Origin: Bufo bufo
Taxonomy: Eukaryota; Chordata; Amphibia; Anura; Bufonidae
DNA length: 64,000 nt
Direction of reading: 5' to 3'
Assembly: GCF_905171765.1 (NCBI RefSeq)
Contig: NC_053392.1
Location: 372,967,963-373,031,962, forward strand
Position numbers and translations under genes: made by a program. Each line of letters begins with the position of its first letter. Positions within the stretch are counted from its first letter, which is position 1. The notes under the pieces were generated by a model. It saw only the letters and a list, made by a program, of their open reading frames with translations, was not told the origin of the DNA and searched no databases. Shown one piece after another: positions 23,514 through 34,729 of this stretch.

Positions 23514-26477
23514 TTGGATTCTGCTATGTCTCAGGCCGTTCGTATTGACAGGTGTCTTAGAGAGAGAGGAGAGATCTCTCCTTCCTGTCATGCTCAGTCC
23601 CGGGACAGTGCATCGGTCCCATTCTGTGCGCAGGGGTCTCAGTCGCTGTCAGCCCCTTCTGAGCAGGAGCCCATGCAGCTGGGGTTGATTGCCTCAGACA
23701 ATAGAAGATTCAGCCCGCATGGGAGGGTTTGTTTTTGTTGTGGAGGTATAAATCATTTGGCAAATGTGTGTCCCTCTAGGAGATTCAGGCAGTTTTCTGA
23801 GAGTAATAAAGAAACAAAAAGGAAAAAATCTTTTAAAAATGTTCCGTCTGTTACTATTGGCAGGGTTGAGGCGGAAATTGAAGGTTTTCCGTTTGCTTGT
23901 AGTTCCCGTTTTGTCCTGCCTGCTAGGGTGGCGCTAGAGAGCAAGAGCATTTTTTGTGAGATTTTTGTGCATAGTGGAGCAGCTGTCAATCTCATTGATA
24001 ATCAATTTGCAATAACTCATGGTTTCCAGGTATGTACTTTGGGAAAGGATATTCCTGTTTTTGCTATTGATTCCGCTCCACTTTCTCAGAAATCATTAAA
24101 GGGCATAGTTCACAATATCCGTTTAATTGTGAGTGATGCTCATGTTGAGGATGTGTCATGTTTTGTCCTTAGCGGTTTGCCTACTCCTCTAGTGTTGGGG
24201 CTACCCTGGCTCACTAAACATAACCCCACCATTGATTGGCAAGCGAGGCAAATAAATGGTTGGAGTGACTTTTGCAGAGAGAATTGCCTCATGACATCTG
24301 TTTCTGAGGTTTCTACTAAGACTGTTCCACCTTTCCTCTCTGAATTTTCGGATGTCTTCTCTGAGAGTGGAGTTCAGGATTTGCCTCCGCACAGGGAGTA
24401 TGATTGCCCTATTAATATCATCCCAGGCGCCAAGCTGCCTAAATCTCGTTTATACAATCTTTCCCAACCTGAGAGGGTCGCTATGCGTGCTTATATCTCT
24501 GAGAGTCTGAGAAAAGGACACATACGACCCTCGAAGTCACCTGTTTCCGCTGGTTTTTTCTTTGTTAAGAAAAAAGATGGTTCTTTAAGACCTTGTCTGG
24601 ATTTCAGGGAGCTGAACAGTATCACTATTCGTGACCCTTATCCGCTTCCTCTGATTCCGGACCTGTTTAACCAGGTTGTTGGGGCTAAAGTCTTTTCCAA
24701 ATTAGACCTAAGAGGGGCATACAACCTGGTTAGGGTCAGAGAAGGAGACGAATGGAAGACGGCTTTCAATACCCCTGAGGGCCATTTTGAGAATTTGGTT
24801 ATGCCTTTTGGTTTGATGAATGCCCCAGCCGTTTTTCAGCATTTTGTGAACAGCATTTTTTATCATTTAATGGGAAAATTTGTATTAGTGTATTTGGATG
24901 ACATTTTGATTTTTTCTCCTGATTTCAAGACTCATAAAGAACACTTACATCAGGTCTTGCTCATCCTGCGGGAGAATAAATTATACGCGAAACTGGAAAA
25001 ATGTGTGTTTGCGGTTCCAGAAATTCAATTTCTGGGGTTTCTTCTCTCCGCTTCTGGTTTTCGCATGGACCCCGAGAAGGTCCGCGCTGTGCTTGAGTGG
25101 GAGCTTCCTGAGAATCAGAAGGCGCTGATGCGTTTTTTGGGCTTTGCCAATTATTACAGGAAATTTATTTTGAATTATTCCTCTGTTGTTAAACCACTCA
25201 CTGATATGACCAGAAAGGGGGTAGATTTTTCTTCCTGGTCGGTAGAGGCGCGTAAGGCCTTTTCTAATATCAAGGAGAGTTTCGCTTCCGCTCCCATCCT
25301 GGTACAACCTGATATTTCTTTACCCTTCATAGTTGAGGTTGATGCTTCTGAGGTGGGTGTGGGTGCGGTCTTGTCTCAGGGTTCCTCTCCTGCCAAATGG
25401 CGACCGTGTGCCTTTTTCTCGAAGAAACTCTCCTCCGCAGAGAGAAATTACGATGTGGGAGATAGGGAGTTGTTGGCCATCAAGTTAGCTTTTGAGGAAT
25501 GGCGCCATTGGTTAGAGGGAGCCAGACACCCTATTACCGTGTTTACTGACCATAAGAATCTGGCCTACTTGGAGTCAGCCAAGCGTCTAAACCCGAGACA
25601 GGCCAGATGGTCTTTGTTCTTTTCAAGGTTTAATTTTGTTGTCACGTTGCGCCCTGGGGTTAAGAATGTGAAGGCAGATGCCCTGTCACGTTGTTTTCCG
25701 GGAGGTGGGAATTTTGAAGACCCAGGTCCCATTTTGGCTGAAGGTGTGGTGGTCTCTGCTCTTTTTCCTGAATTGGAGGCAGAGGTGCAGGCAGCCCAGT
25801 CGGAGGCTCCTGATCTTTGTCCTCCTGGGAGGTTGTTTGTGCCTCTCACTTTAAGACACAAGATTTTTAAGGAACACCACGATACGGTCCTTGCTGGGCA
25901 CCCGGGGGCAAGAGCCACACTGGATCTCATCGCTCGGAGATTCTGGTGGCCTGCGCTTCGTAAGTCGGTTGAGGGTTTTGTGGCAGCCTGCGAGACTTGC
26001 GCTCGTGCCAAAGTCCCTCATTCACGGCCATCAGGTCCTCTCCTTCCCTTACCCATTCCTTCCCGTCCTTGGACACATCTGTCCATGGACTTCATAACGG
26101 ACCTGCCTCGTTCCTCGGGGAAGACTGTGATTCTGGTGGTGGTGGACCGTTTTAGCAAAATGGTGCATTTTATCCCTTTTCCTGGTTTGCCCAATGCTAA
26201 GACGCTGGCGCAGGCATTTATTGACCACATTGTCAAATTGCATGGTATCCCTTCAGACATAGTCTCTGATAGGGGCACGCAGTATGTTTCCAGATTCTGG
26301 AAGGCTTTCTGTTCTCGCTTGGGGGTTCGGTTGTCATTCTCTTCTGCTTTCCACCCGCAGTCGAATGGCCAGACTGAGCGCGTCAATCAGAATCTGGAGA
26401 CATATCTGCGCTGTTTTGTGGCGGAGAATCAGGAGGATTGGTGTTCGTTTTTTTGTCCCTTGCTGAGTTTGCTTTAA
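23514..26477 (+). pseudogene. Gypsy-1 Pol: zinc knuckle, protease, RT, RNase H, integrase core
   Basis: 987 open residues in the Gag frame. Order: CCHC zinc knuckle (CX2CX4HX4C, residues 73-86); retropepsin region FVHSGAAVNLID, where the catalytic Asp is replaced by His (Gypsy-2 keeps DSGA); RT with [20 protein letters not shown] and active site VYLDDILIFS; RNase H with VDASEVGVGAVLSQ, DRELLAIKLAFEEWRHWL and FTDHKNL; integrase HHCC zinc region (HPGARATLDLIARRFWWP, CETC); catalytic core with SMDFITDLP (first Asp), SDRGTQYVS (second Asp) and HPQSNGQTERVNQ (Glu). The frame is lost at a T-run near 26449, where the sequence is 2 nt longer than Gypsy-2, and terminates at 26477. With the premature stop in gag and the altered protease site, this copy cannot make a working polyprotein. 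Confidence 0.93.
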
Positions 26478-27220
26478 ATAACCGTCGTCAGGAGTCCTCT
26501 GATAAGTCACCATTTTTTGGTGCATATGGGTTTCATCCGCAGTTTGGGACTTTCTCGGGAGAGGGGTCTTCTGGTTTACCTGATGAGGACAGATTCTCCT
26601 CGTCTTTGTCATCTATTTGGCAAAAGATTCAGGATAATCTAAAGAGCATGAGTGAGAGATATAAGCGTGTGGCGGATAAGAGACGTGTGCCTGGTCCGGA
26701 CCTGAATGTTGGTGATCTGGTGTGGTTGTCTACCAAGAATATCAAATTGAAGGTTCCATCCTGGAAGTTGGGTCCTAGGTTTATTGGGCCTTACAAGATC
26801 CTGTCTGTCATCAATCCTGTTGCCTACCGTCTTGATCTTCCTCAGACTTGGAAGATCCATAATGTTTTTCATAAGTCCTTATTGAAACCTTATGTTCAAC
26901 CTATTGTACCCTCGCCTTTGCCTCCTCCTCCAATTATGGTTGATGGAAATCTTGAATTTCAGGTCTCTAGGATTGTGGATTCTCGTCTTGTCCGCGGTTC
27001 CCTCCAGTACCTCGTTCATTGGGAGGGTTATGGTCCTGAGGAGAGGATGTGGGTCCCAGTGACGGACATTAAGGCCACTCGTCTCATCAGGGCTTTCCAT
27101 AGGTCCCATCCTGAGAAGGTGGGCTCTGAGTGTCCGGAGTCCACTCGTAGAGGGAGGGGTACTGTCACAACCAGACAGCTGAGAAGCTCTGACAGGAGCC
27201 GTCCAGAACCTCCTCCTTGA
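26438..27220 (+). pseudogene. Gypsy-1 integrase C-terminal part with chromodomain
   Basis: Continuation of the integrase in a shifted frame after the T-run indel, starting within LSLAEFALNN. It carries the GPY/F-like region (LGPRFIGPYKILSVINPVAYRL in substance) and ends in a chromodomain (RIVDSRLVRGSLQYLVHWEG, then ERMWVPVTDI). Chromodomains tether integrases of this lineage to modified chromatin. The last 20 or so codons run into the 3' LTR, so the reading frame overlaps the LTR from 27163. Confidence 0.9.
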
Positions 27221-27689
27221 GTTTCTTTGTTTTGATTTCAGTTCCTCATCTCGTTAGCCTATCTCAGCTGCCATGCAGTTGGACTGATTGCTTCCCTTTA
27301 AGTTCCTCCCCATGATGCATTAGGTTGCGGCTTATACAACTTCCTGGAGTGTGTGTGCATGCCTTTCCTAGTTCCCAGTCGTCTACAAGATAAGTACTGT
27401 TTATGTATTTGTGATTTTCTGTTTGCTGGATCCAGGTGACCCTGGCTCCCTCCGTGTCTGTGTAGGGGTCCGGTGGTCTTGTCCCCTCACTATTGTAGGG
27501 TCTTCAGCTGTAAGATAGTCGAGGTACGTGGAAATGCGCCCATCCACCTTTGGGGTGTTCGCATAGGCTGAGCAGTCAGGGAGAGTGGCAGGTCTCATGC
27601 AGGGGTCTCCCTTTTGTTCCTTAGTTGTGGATCCAGTGACTCATAGATTATATTGTATTGTCTTGTTTCCCTGTACACCATCCGTGACA
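27163..27689 (+). repeat. Gypsy-1 3' LTR
   Basis: 527 bp, same length as the 5' LTR. Differences seen include GATTTCAG against GATTACAG, CTGCCATG against CTGTCATG, and GGTCCGG against GGGCCGG. It contains the same GCGGCTTATA site. Confidence 0.94.
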
Positions 27690-27820
27690 GCCAGCCTCTC
27701 CATCACTGCTGTACGCCTGCCCAGGGTAGATAAAAACTGTGAGTACCAAGAACAACCCTCGGTTTGTTAACTACCCCTGTGACCTCACATTCGCTCACCC
27801 TGAAGGACTGGCGTACTGCA

Positions 27821-28855
27821 ACAGGGGCCTAAATCTCTCAAAATCCTCTGTTCTATTGCTGGGTGACATGAACCCCCCTTTGCAGTGAATGAACCCCTGC
27901 TCTGCATTGCTGACAGGGGCCTAAATCTCTCAAAATCCTCTGTTCTATTGCTGGGTGACAAGATCCCCCTTTTGCCGTGAATGAACCCCTGCTGTGCCTG
28001 GGTGACAGGGACCTAAATCTCTCAAAATCCTCTGTTCTATTGCTGGGTGACAAGATCCCCCTTTTGCCGTGAATGAACCGCTGCTGTGCCTCGGTGACTG
28101 GGGCCTAAATCTCTCAAAATCCTTTGTTGTATTGCTGGGTGACATGATCCCCCTTTTGCAGTGAATGAACCCCTGCTGTGCCTGGGTGACAGGGGCCTAA
28201 ATCTCTCAAAATCCTTTGTTGTATTGCTGGGTGACATGAACCCCCTTTTGCCGTGAATTAACCCCTGCTCTGCATTGCTGACAGGGGCCTAAATCTCTCA
28301 AAATCCTCTGTTCTATTGCTGGGTGACGTGAACCCCCTTTTGCCGTGAATGAACCCCTGCTGTGCCTGGGTGACAGGGGCCTAAATCTATCAAAATCCTC
28401 TGTTCTATTGCTGGGTGACATGAACCCCCTTTTGTCGTGAATAAACCCCTGCTCTGCATTGCTGACAGGGGCCTAAATCTCTCAAAATCCTCTGTTCTAT
28501 TGCTGGGTGACATGATCCCCCTTTTGCCGTGAATGAACCTCTGCTGTGCCTGGGTAACTGGGACCTAAATCTCTCAAAATTCTCTGTTGTATTGCTGGGT
28601 GACATGATCCCCCTTTTGCCGTGAATGAACTCCTGCTGTGCCTGGGTGACAGGGGCCTAAATCTCTCAAAATCCTCTGTTATATTGCTGGGTGACATAAA
28701 CCCCCTTTTGCCATGAATGAACCCCTGCTCTGCATTGCTGACAGGGGCCTAAATCTCTCAAAATCCTCTGTTCTATTGCTGGGTGACATGAACCCCCTTT
28801 TGCCGTGAATGAACCCCTGCTCTGCATTGCTGACAGGGAACTAAATTTAGTGAAA
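27821..28855. repeat. 92-bp minisatellite (GGGTGACA type), right part
   Basis: About eleven units of 92 bp, reading CCTAAATCTCTCAAAATCCT, ATTGCTGGGTGACATGA, CCCCCTTTTGCCGTGAATGA. Units end either in TGTGCCTGGGTGACAGG or in CTGCATTGCTGACAGG, in an irregular alternation. This is the same array as 21319-21535, split by LTR-A. A run of short open frames spaced by exactly 92 bp is a by-product of the unit being free of stops in one frame. Confidence 0.93.
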
Positions 28856-28861
28856 ACATCT

Positions 28862-29209
28862 GTTACTGATCGGAAGATGCGCGACTACAAGCGCACGCTG
28901 ATGATGGCATTCCCACCTGACAGCAGGGGCACAGTGGAAGCACAAGGCGAAGTCAGAGGAGGAGGAAGAGGTCACCAATGCAGCTGGGGCACCGCCAGCA
29001 CCTGAGAAGGCAGGGTTAGCATGGCCAAAATTTGGAAAAGCTTTGTCAGCCTTGGAGGTGCTGACCTGCCCTGCAGCCAGTGTATAGTGTGAACGTGTGT
29101 TTAGTACAGCAGAGAGCATTATCACAGGCCACAGCCAATGTGGACAAGCTTATTAAAATGAACCAGGCATGGATCCCACAGGACTTGTCCGTACCTTGTG
29201 CAGAATAGA
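28862..29209 (+). pseudogene. hAT transposase C-terminal fragment (second copy)
   Basis: Internally deleted remains of the hAT C-terminus. DRKMRDYKRTLM-like sequence at the start aligns with DRKMRDYMRTLV of hAT-1 (about 20305), then a Gly/Arg-rich stretch. After a gap come the dimerisation-region remnants and a close match to MNQAWIPQDLSV and CAE-stop (29158-29209). The CAGCC...SVLSERVF segment carries stops and indels. It precedes a full hAT 3' end, so it belongs to an internally deleted, non-autonomous hAT or to the far end of hAT-1. Confidence 0.82.
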
Positions 29210-29739
29210 CATTTATACCAGCCTCAACCATCCATTCTTGTACTCAAGTGCACTTATTCTTAGTTTTATTTTGTTATATGTCCCAATATTTTGGGGGATA
29301 CCCCAATTTAAAAATAAAAAAATAACACAAATCAGTGTTGGCTACCTATTCCTCCTTCACCGCCGCTTCCACCTACACCGCCACGTCAACCTACACCACC
29401 ACATCCACCCATCCACCGCCTCCTCAATCTCCTACTCCTAGATCCAGATTGTTATTTTTAATTTTTCAGTATTTTATGTTATTTTAAGTCATTTCCCTAT
29501 CCACATTTGTTTGCAGAACAGTTGTCATGCTCTTAAGCACATTTAGAAGCCTTTGCAGCCCTCTAGCCCTTTCCAAGACTATTTTAGAGCCATTTTAGTG
29601 CCCAAAAGTTTGGGTCCCCATTGACTTCAATGGGGTTCGGGGTCAAGTTCGGGTCAAGTTCGGGTCCCGAAACCGAACTTTTGTTTCAAGTTCGGCCGAA
29701 CTTGCCAAACTCGAACATCCAGGTGTCCGCTCAACTCTA
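29210..29739 (+). mobile_element. hAT 3' end with terminal inverted repeat
   Basis: 3' UTR motifs shared with hAT-1, then the subterminal region: the palindromic CCCCATTGACTTCAATGGGG (29616-29635), several GTTCGG/TTCGGG motifs, and the terminus CAGGTGTCCGCTCAACTCTA ending at 29739. The reverse complement TAGAGTTGAGCGGACACCTG is the same terminus found at 36943 and, with two changes, at 30528. The 8 bp after it are ATGATAAA. The matching left copy lies outside the window or has been lost. Confidence 0.85.
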
Positions 29740-30158
29740 ATGATAAACTGCGGTACAATTGTGAGCTATTTATATTTGCCTACCAGCTCTGCTCGCAGTC
29801 CTATATATCTATACATCATTTTGTCAAAATAAGGGCCCGCTTACACGTTTTCTGTTATCTTTGCATTTGTCACACTTAATAAGAAAAAGACAATTCAGTA
29901 CATTTTTGTATGTTTTTGGAATGTGGAGGGAAAGCAGGGAAGTAAGGGATGCAAATGAGCTCTTAGGAATCACTGCCTCTAATGCCACCAGATGTAAGGC
30001 AGCTATCCGCTGATTAAAGCGCTCCCTCTCCAAGGAGAGATAGTACCCCCCAATATGGAGGAAAAGCAGAGTACAGTTCGAGGAGTAAACCTAACAGTGG
30101 GAGAACATAAAAATGCCATGTAAACCTAACACTGGGAGAACATGTAAACTCCATGTAA
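29740..30158. repeat. flanking DNA and dispersed repeat, left part
   Basis: No gene seen. From about 29880 the sequence carries TTTGTATGTTTTTGGAATGT and two copies of CCTAACACTGGGAGAACAT. This resembles a very common dispersed vertebrate repeat with an AGAACATGTAAACTCCATG core. It is continued at 36378-36505 (GTCCTTGGTCAGATTTGAAT), beyond the element at 30159-36377. Confidence 0.55.
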
Positions 30159-30827
30159 GGCTACTTTCACACTCGCGTTTTGGCGAATCCGTCTTGTATC
30201 TGCACAAACGGATCCGCACCAATAATGCAAACGCTTGTATCCATTCATAACGGATCTGTTTGCATTATTCATAAAAAAAAAAGTCTAAGTCAAAACGGAT
30301 CTGTCTTGACTTACATTGAAAGTCAACGGGGGACGGATCCGTTTTCAATTGCACCATATTGTGTCAGTGAAAAACAGATCCGTCCCCATAGACTTACATT
30401 GTAAGTCAAGACGGATCCGTTTGGCTCCGCATCATCAGGTGGACACCCAAACGCTGCAAGCTGCGTTTTAGTGACCGTCTAAAAAACGCAACGGAGACCA
30501 AACGCAGCCAAATTGATGCATTCTAAATAGAGTTGAGCTAACACCTGGATGTTCGGGTTCGAGAAGTTCGGCCGAACTTCACGGAAATGTTCGGGTTCGG
30601 GATCCGAACCCGACCCGAACTTCGTCCCGAACCGGAACCCCATTGAAGTCAATGGGGACCCAAATTTTTCGGCACTAAAAAGGCTGTAAAACAGCCCAGG
30701 AAAGAGCTAGAGGGCTGCAAAAGGCAGCAACATGTAGGTAAATCCCCTGCAAACAAATGTGGATAGGGAAATGAATTTAAATAAAATTAAAAAAGATAAA
30801 AATTAACCAATATCAATTGGACAGAGG

Positions 30828-30955
30828 TCCCATAGCAGAGAATCTGGCTTCACGTCAGCAGAGAATCAGTCTCTTCATGCCATAGCAGAGAATCTGGCTT
30901 CATGTCAGCAGAGAATCAGTCTTCATGTTATAGCAGAGAATCAGGCTTCACGTCA
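30828..30955. repeat. 3' minisatellite of hAT-2
   Basis: About three imperfect units built on CATAGCAGAGAATCTGGCTT followed by CATGTCAGCAGAGAATCAGT. It sits between the 3' subterminal region and the 3' UTR of hAT-2, where hAT-3 has a different minisatellite. Confidence 0.8.
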
Positions 30956-31132
30956 CCCACCACTGGAACAGGCCACTGTTACATATTTAGGCCCCGGCAC
31001 CCAGACAGAGGAGAGGTTCATTCAGCTTTGGGTTGCCCCGCAATATATTGGTAAAATGAAAATAAAAATAGGATTGAATGAGGAAGTGCCCTGGAGTACA
31101 ATAATATATTGTTAAGGGGAGGTAGTTAATGT

Positions 31133-34100
31133 CTAATCTGCACAAGGGATGGACAGGTCCTGTGGGATCCATGCCTGGTTCATTTTTACGAACGTCAGCT
31201 TGTCCACATTGCTGTAGACAGGCGGCTGCGTTTGTCTGTAATGACGCCCCCTGCCGTGCTGAATACACGTTCAGACAAAACGCTGGCCGCCGGGCAGGCC
31301 AGCACCTCCAAGGCATAAAAGGCTAGCTCGGCCACGTGGACAATTTGGAGACCCAGAAGTTGAATGGGGCCGAACCATCAGTCAGTACGTGGAGGGGTGT
31401 GCACAGGTACTGTTCCATCATGTTATTGAAATGTTGCCTCCTGCTAACACGTTCCGTATCAGGTGGTGGTGCACTTAGCTTTGGCGTGTTGACAAAACTT
31501 TTCCACATCTCTGCCATGCTAACCCTGCCCTCAGAGGAGCTGGGCGTGACACAGCTGCGTTGGCGACCTCTTGCTCCTCCTCTGCCTTCGCCTTGGGCTT
31601 CCACTGGTTCCCCTGTGACATTTGGGAATGCTCTCAGTAGCGCGTCTACCAACGTGCGCTTGTACTCGCCCATCTTCCTATCACGCTCCAGTGTAGGAAG
31701 TAAGGTGGGCACATTGTCTTTGTACCGGGGATCCAGCAGGGTGGCAACCCAGTAGTCCGCACACGTTAAAATGTGGGCAACTCTGCTGTCGTTGCGCAGG
31801 CACTGCAGCATGTAGTCGCTCATGTGTGCCAGGCTGCCCAGAGGTAAGGACAAGCTGTCCTCTGTGGGAGGCGTATCGTCATCGTCCTGTGTTTCCCCCC
31901 AGCCACGCACCAGTGATGGGCCCGAGCTGCGTTGGGTGCCAGCCCGCTGTGAACCTGCTTCATCCTCATCCTCCTCCACCTCCACCTCTTCCTCATCCTC
32001 GTCCTCCTCGTCCTCTAGTAGTGGGCCCTGTCTGGCCACATTTGTACCTGGCCTCTGCTGTTGCAAAAAACCTCCCTCTGAGTCACTTCGAAGAGACTGG
32101 CCTGAAAGTGCTAAAAATGACCCCTCTTCCTCCTCTTCCTCCTGGGCCACCTCCTCTTCCATCATCGCCCTAAGTGTTTTCTCAAGGAGACATAGAAGTG
32201 GTATTGTAACGCTGATAACGGCGTCATCGCCACTGGCCATGTTGGTGGAGTACTCGAAACAGCGCAACAGGGCACACAGGTCTCGCATGGAGGCCCAGTC
32301 ATTGGTGGTGAAGTGGTGCTGTTCCGCAGTGCGACTGACCCGTGCGTGCTGCAGCTGAAACTCCACTATGGCCTGCTGCTGCTCGCACAGTCTGTCCAGC
32401 ATGTGCAAGGTGGAGTTCCACCTGGTGGGCACGTCGCATTTGAGGCGGTGAGCGGGAAGGCCGAAGTTACGCTGTAGCGCAGACAAGCGAGCAGCGGCAG
32501 GGTGTGAACGCCGGAAGCGCGAACAGACGGCCCGCACTTTATGCAGCAGCTCTGACATGTCGGGGTAGTTGTGAATGAACTTCTGCACCACCAAATTCAG
32601 CACATGCGCCAGGCAAGGGATGTGCCTCAAACCGGCTAGTCCCAGAGCTGCAACGAGATTTCGCCCATTATCGCACACCACCAGGCCGGGCTTGAGGCTC
32701 ACCGGCAGCAACCACTCGTCGGTCTGTTGTTCTATACCCCGCCACAACTCCTGTGCGGTGTGGGGCCTGTCCCCCAAACATATGAGTTTCAGAACGGCCT
32801 GCTGACGTTTACCCCGGGCTGTGCTGAAGTTGGTGGTGAAGGTGTGTGGCTGACTGGATGAGCAGGTGGAAGAAGAGGAGGAGGAAGCTGAGTAGGAGGA
32901 GGAGGAGGAGACAGGAGGCAAAGAATGTTGCCCTGCGATCCTTGGCGGCGGAAGGACGTGCGCCAAACAGCTCTCCGCCTGGGGCCCAGCCGCCACTACA
33001 TTTACCCAGTGTGCAGTTAGGGAGATATAGCGTCCCTGGCCGTGCTTACTGGTCTACGTATCTGTGGTTAGGTGAACCTTGCCACAGATGGGGTTGCGCA
33101 GTGCACACTTGATTTTATCAGATACTTGGTTGTGCAGGGAAGGCACGGCTCTCTTGGAGAAGTAGTGCCGGCTGGGAACAACATACTGTGGGACAGCAAG
33201 TGACATGAGCTGTTTGAAGCTGTGTGTGTCCACCAGCCTAAATGACAGCATTTCATAGGCCAGTAGTTTAGAAATGCTGCCATTCAGGGCCAGGGATCGA
33301 GGGTGGCTAGGTGGGAATTTACGCTTTCTCTCAAATGTTTGTGAGATGGAGAGCTGAACGCTGCCGTGTGACATGGTTGAGATGCTTGGTGACGCAGGTG
33401 GTGGTGTTGGTGGTACATCCCATGTTTGCTGGGTAGCAAGTGCCAACGTCCCTCCAGAGGCGGAGGAAGAGGCCGAGGCGGCGGCAGCAGCAGAAGAGGC
33501 CGAGGAGGCAGCAGCAGAAGAGGTAGCAGGGGAGCCTAAGTGACTTCCTTGTTTTTAAGGTGTTTACTCCACTGCAGTTCATGCTTTGCATGCAGGTGCC
33601 TGGTCATGCAGGTTGTGTTAAGGTTCAGAACGTTAATGCCTCGCTTCAGGCTCTGATGGCACAGCGTGCAAACCACTCGGGTCTTGTCGTCAGCACATTG
33701 TTTGAAGAAGTGCCATGCCAGGGAACTCCTTGAAGCTGCCTTTGGGGTGCTCGGTCCCAGATGGCGGCGGTCAGTAGCAGGCAGAGTCTCTTGGCGGCGG
33801 GTGTTCTGATTTTGCCCACTGCTCCCTCTTTGTCTTTTGCTACGCTGTTGGCTCGGTCTCACCACTGCCTCTTCCTCCGAACTGTGAAAGTCAGTGGCAC
33901 GACCTTCATTCCATGTGGGGTCTAGGACCTTATCGTCCCCTGCATCGTCTTCCACCCAGTCTTGATCCCTGACCTCCTGTTCAGTCTGCACACTGCAGAA
34001 AGACGCAGCAGTTGGCACCTGTGTTTCGTCATCATCAGAGAAGTGCTGAGGTGGTATTCCCATGTCCTCATCATCAGGAAACATAAGTGGTTGTGCGTTA

Positions 34101-34570
34101 GTGCATTCTATCTCTTCCACCCCTGGGGAAGGGCTAGGTGGATGCCCTTGGGAAACCCTGGCAGCAGAGTCTTCAAACAGCATAAGAGACTGCTGCATAA
34201 CTTGAGGCTCAGACAGTTTCCCTGATATGCATGGGGGTGATGTGACAGACCGATGTGCTTGGTTTTCATGCGCCATCTGTGCGCTTTCTGCAGAAGACTG
34301 GGTGGGAGATAATGTGAACGTGCTGGATGCACTGTCGGCCACCCAATTGACTAATGCCTGTACCTGCTCAGGCCTTACTATCCTTAGAACGGCATTGGGC
34401 CCCACCAAATATCCCTGTAAATTCTGGCGGCTACTGGGACCTGAGGTAGTTGGTACACTAGGACGTGTGGCTGTGGCAGAACGGCCACGTCCTCTCCCAG
34501 CACCAGAGGGTCCACTAACACCACCACGACCATGTCCATGTCTGCGTCCCTTACTAGATGTTTTCCTCAT
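31133..34570 (-). pseudogene. hAT-2 transposase, zinc-finger BED type, frameshifted
   Basis: Begins MRKTSSKGRR at 34570 and ends at the TAG at 31133-31135. The N-terminal 344 residues are open (33536-34570). They end in a complete BED finger: SSLAWHFFKQC, VVCTLCHQSL (Cys pair) and TTCMTRHLHAKH (His pair). A frameshift follows near 33500. The next frame (33054-33446) has SKLLAYEMLSFRLV and stops at a TAG in the LTTDT motif. In the same frame 31323-32996 (557 residues) holds LVVCDNGRNL, CLAHVLNLVV, PTRWNSTLHML, a Glu/Asp tract, and KLSTWP. A one-base deletion near 31330 then shifts the dimerisation region (SVLSERVF-like) out of frame. Three lesions in total. It is the best-preserved N-terminus and BED finger of the three copies. 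Confidence 0.92.
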
Positions 34571-34729
34571 TGTTACCGTTCACCACAATAAGAAAAATAT
34601 TATTCGGGCCAATGTATTGAATTAAAATTGAGGCCTTTTTTTACAGACACCTAACACTGTCTGGCTATCTATTTATGTACCATATTACACTAATACAGGC
34701 ACACCAGTAATGACAGATTTAGCTGAATA
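34571..34729 (-). other. hAT-2 leader
   Basis: A/T-rich non-coding leader between the transposase ATG and the first tandem array. It contains AGACAGTGTTAGGTGTCT-like sequence on the minus strand. No promoter motif can be assigned with confidence. Confidence 0.5.

Larger units (their letters stand above)
22390..27689 (+). mobile_element. Gypsy-1: full-length Ty3/gypsy chromovirus
   Basis: 5300-bp element with two 527-bp LTRs (TGTCAC...GTGACA) and a perfect 5-bp target duplication GCCAG (22385-22389 and 27690-27694). A purine-rich tract AGAGGGAGGGG precedes the 3' LTR. I count about five differences between the LTRs, roughly 1 percent, so the insertion is fairly recent. Gag and pol lie in one frame, now broken. 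A chromodomain at the integrase C-terminus places it among chromoviruses. A second copy, Gypsy-2, lies at 47159-52462. Confidence 0.95.
21536..27820 (+). mobile_element. solo LTR (LTR-A), split by Gypsy-1
   Basis: Segments 21536-22389 and 27695-27820 join to about 975 bp that begins TGTAGTGTCC, ends GCGTACTGCA, and is flanked by ACAG on both sides (21532-21535 and 27821-27824). This is a TG...CA LTR with a 4-bp duplication. A TATA-like TAGTATATATAG lies at about 21730. No internal coding region is present, so it is a solo LTR left by LTR-LTR recombination. Gypsy-1 landed inside it. Its family is not recognised. Confidence 0.7.

Noticed and set aside
27853..28697. Series of 66-codon proteins beginning MSPSN
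   Set aside because: They are the stop-free frame of a 92-bp minisatellite, repeated at unit spacing.
2194..28855. Common origin of the two 92-bp tandem repeats
   Set aside because: The periods agree but I find no shared sequence between CTGGGATTACACGTGCATAA-type and GGGTGACATGAAC-type units, so I treat it as coincidence.
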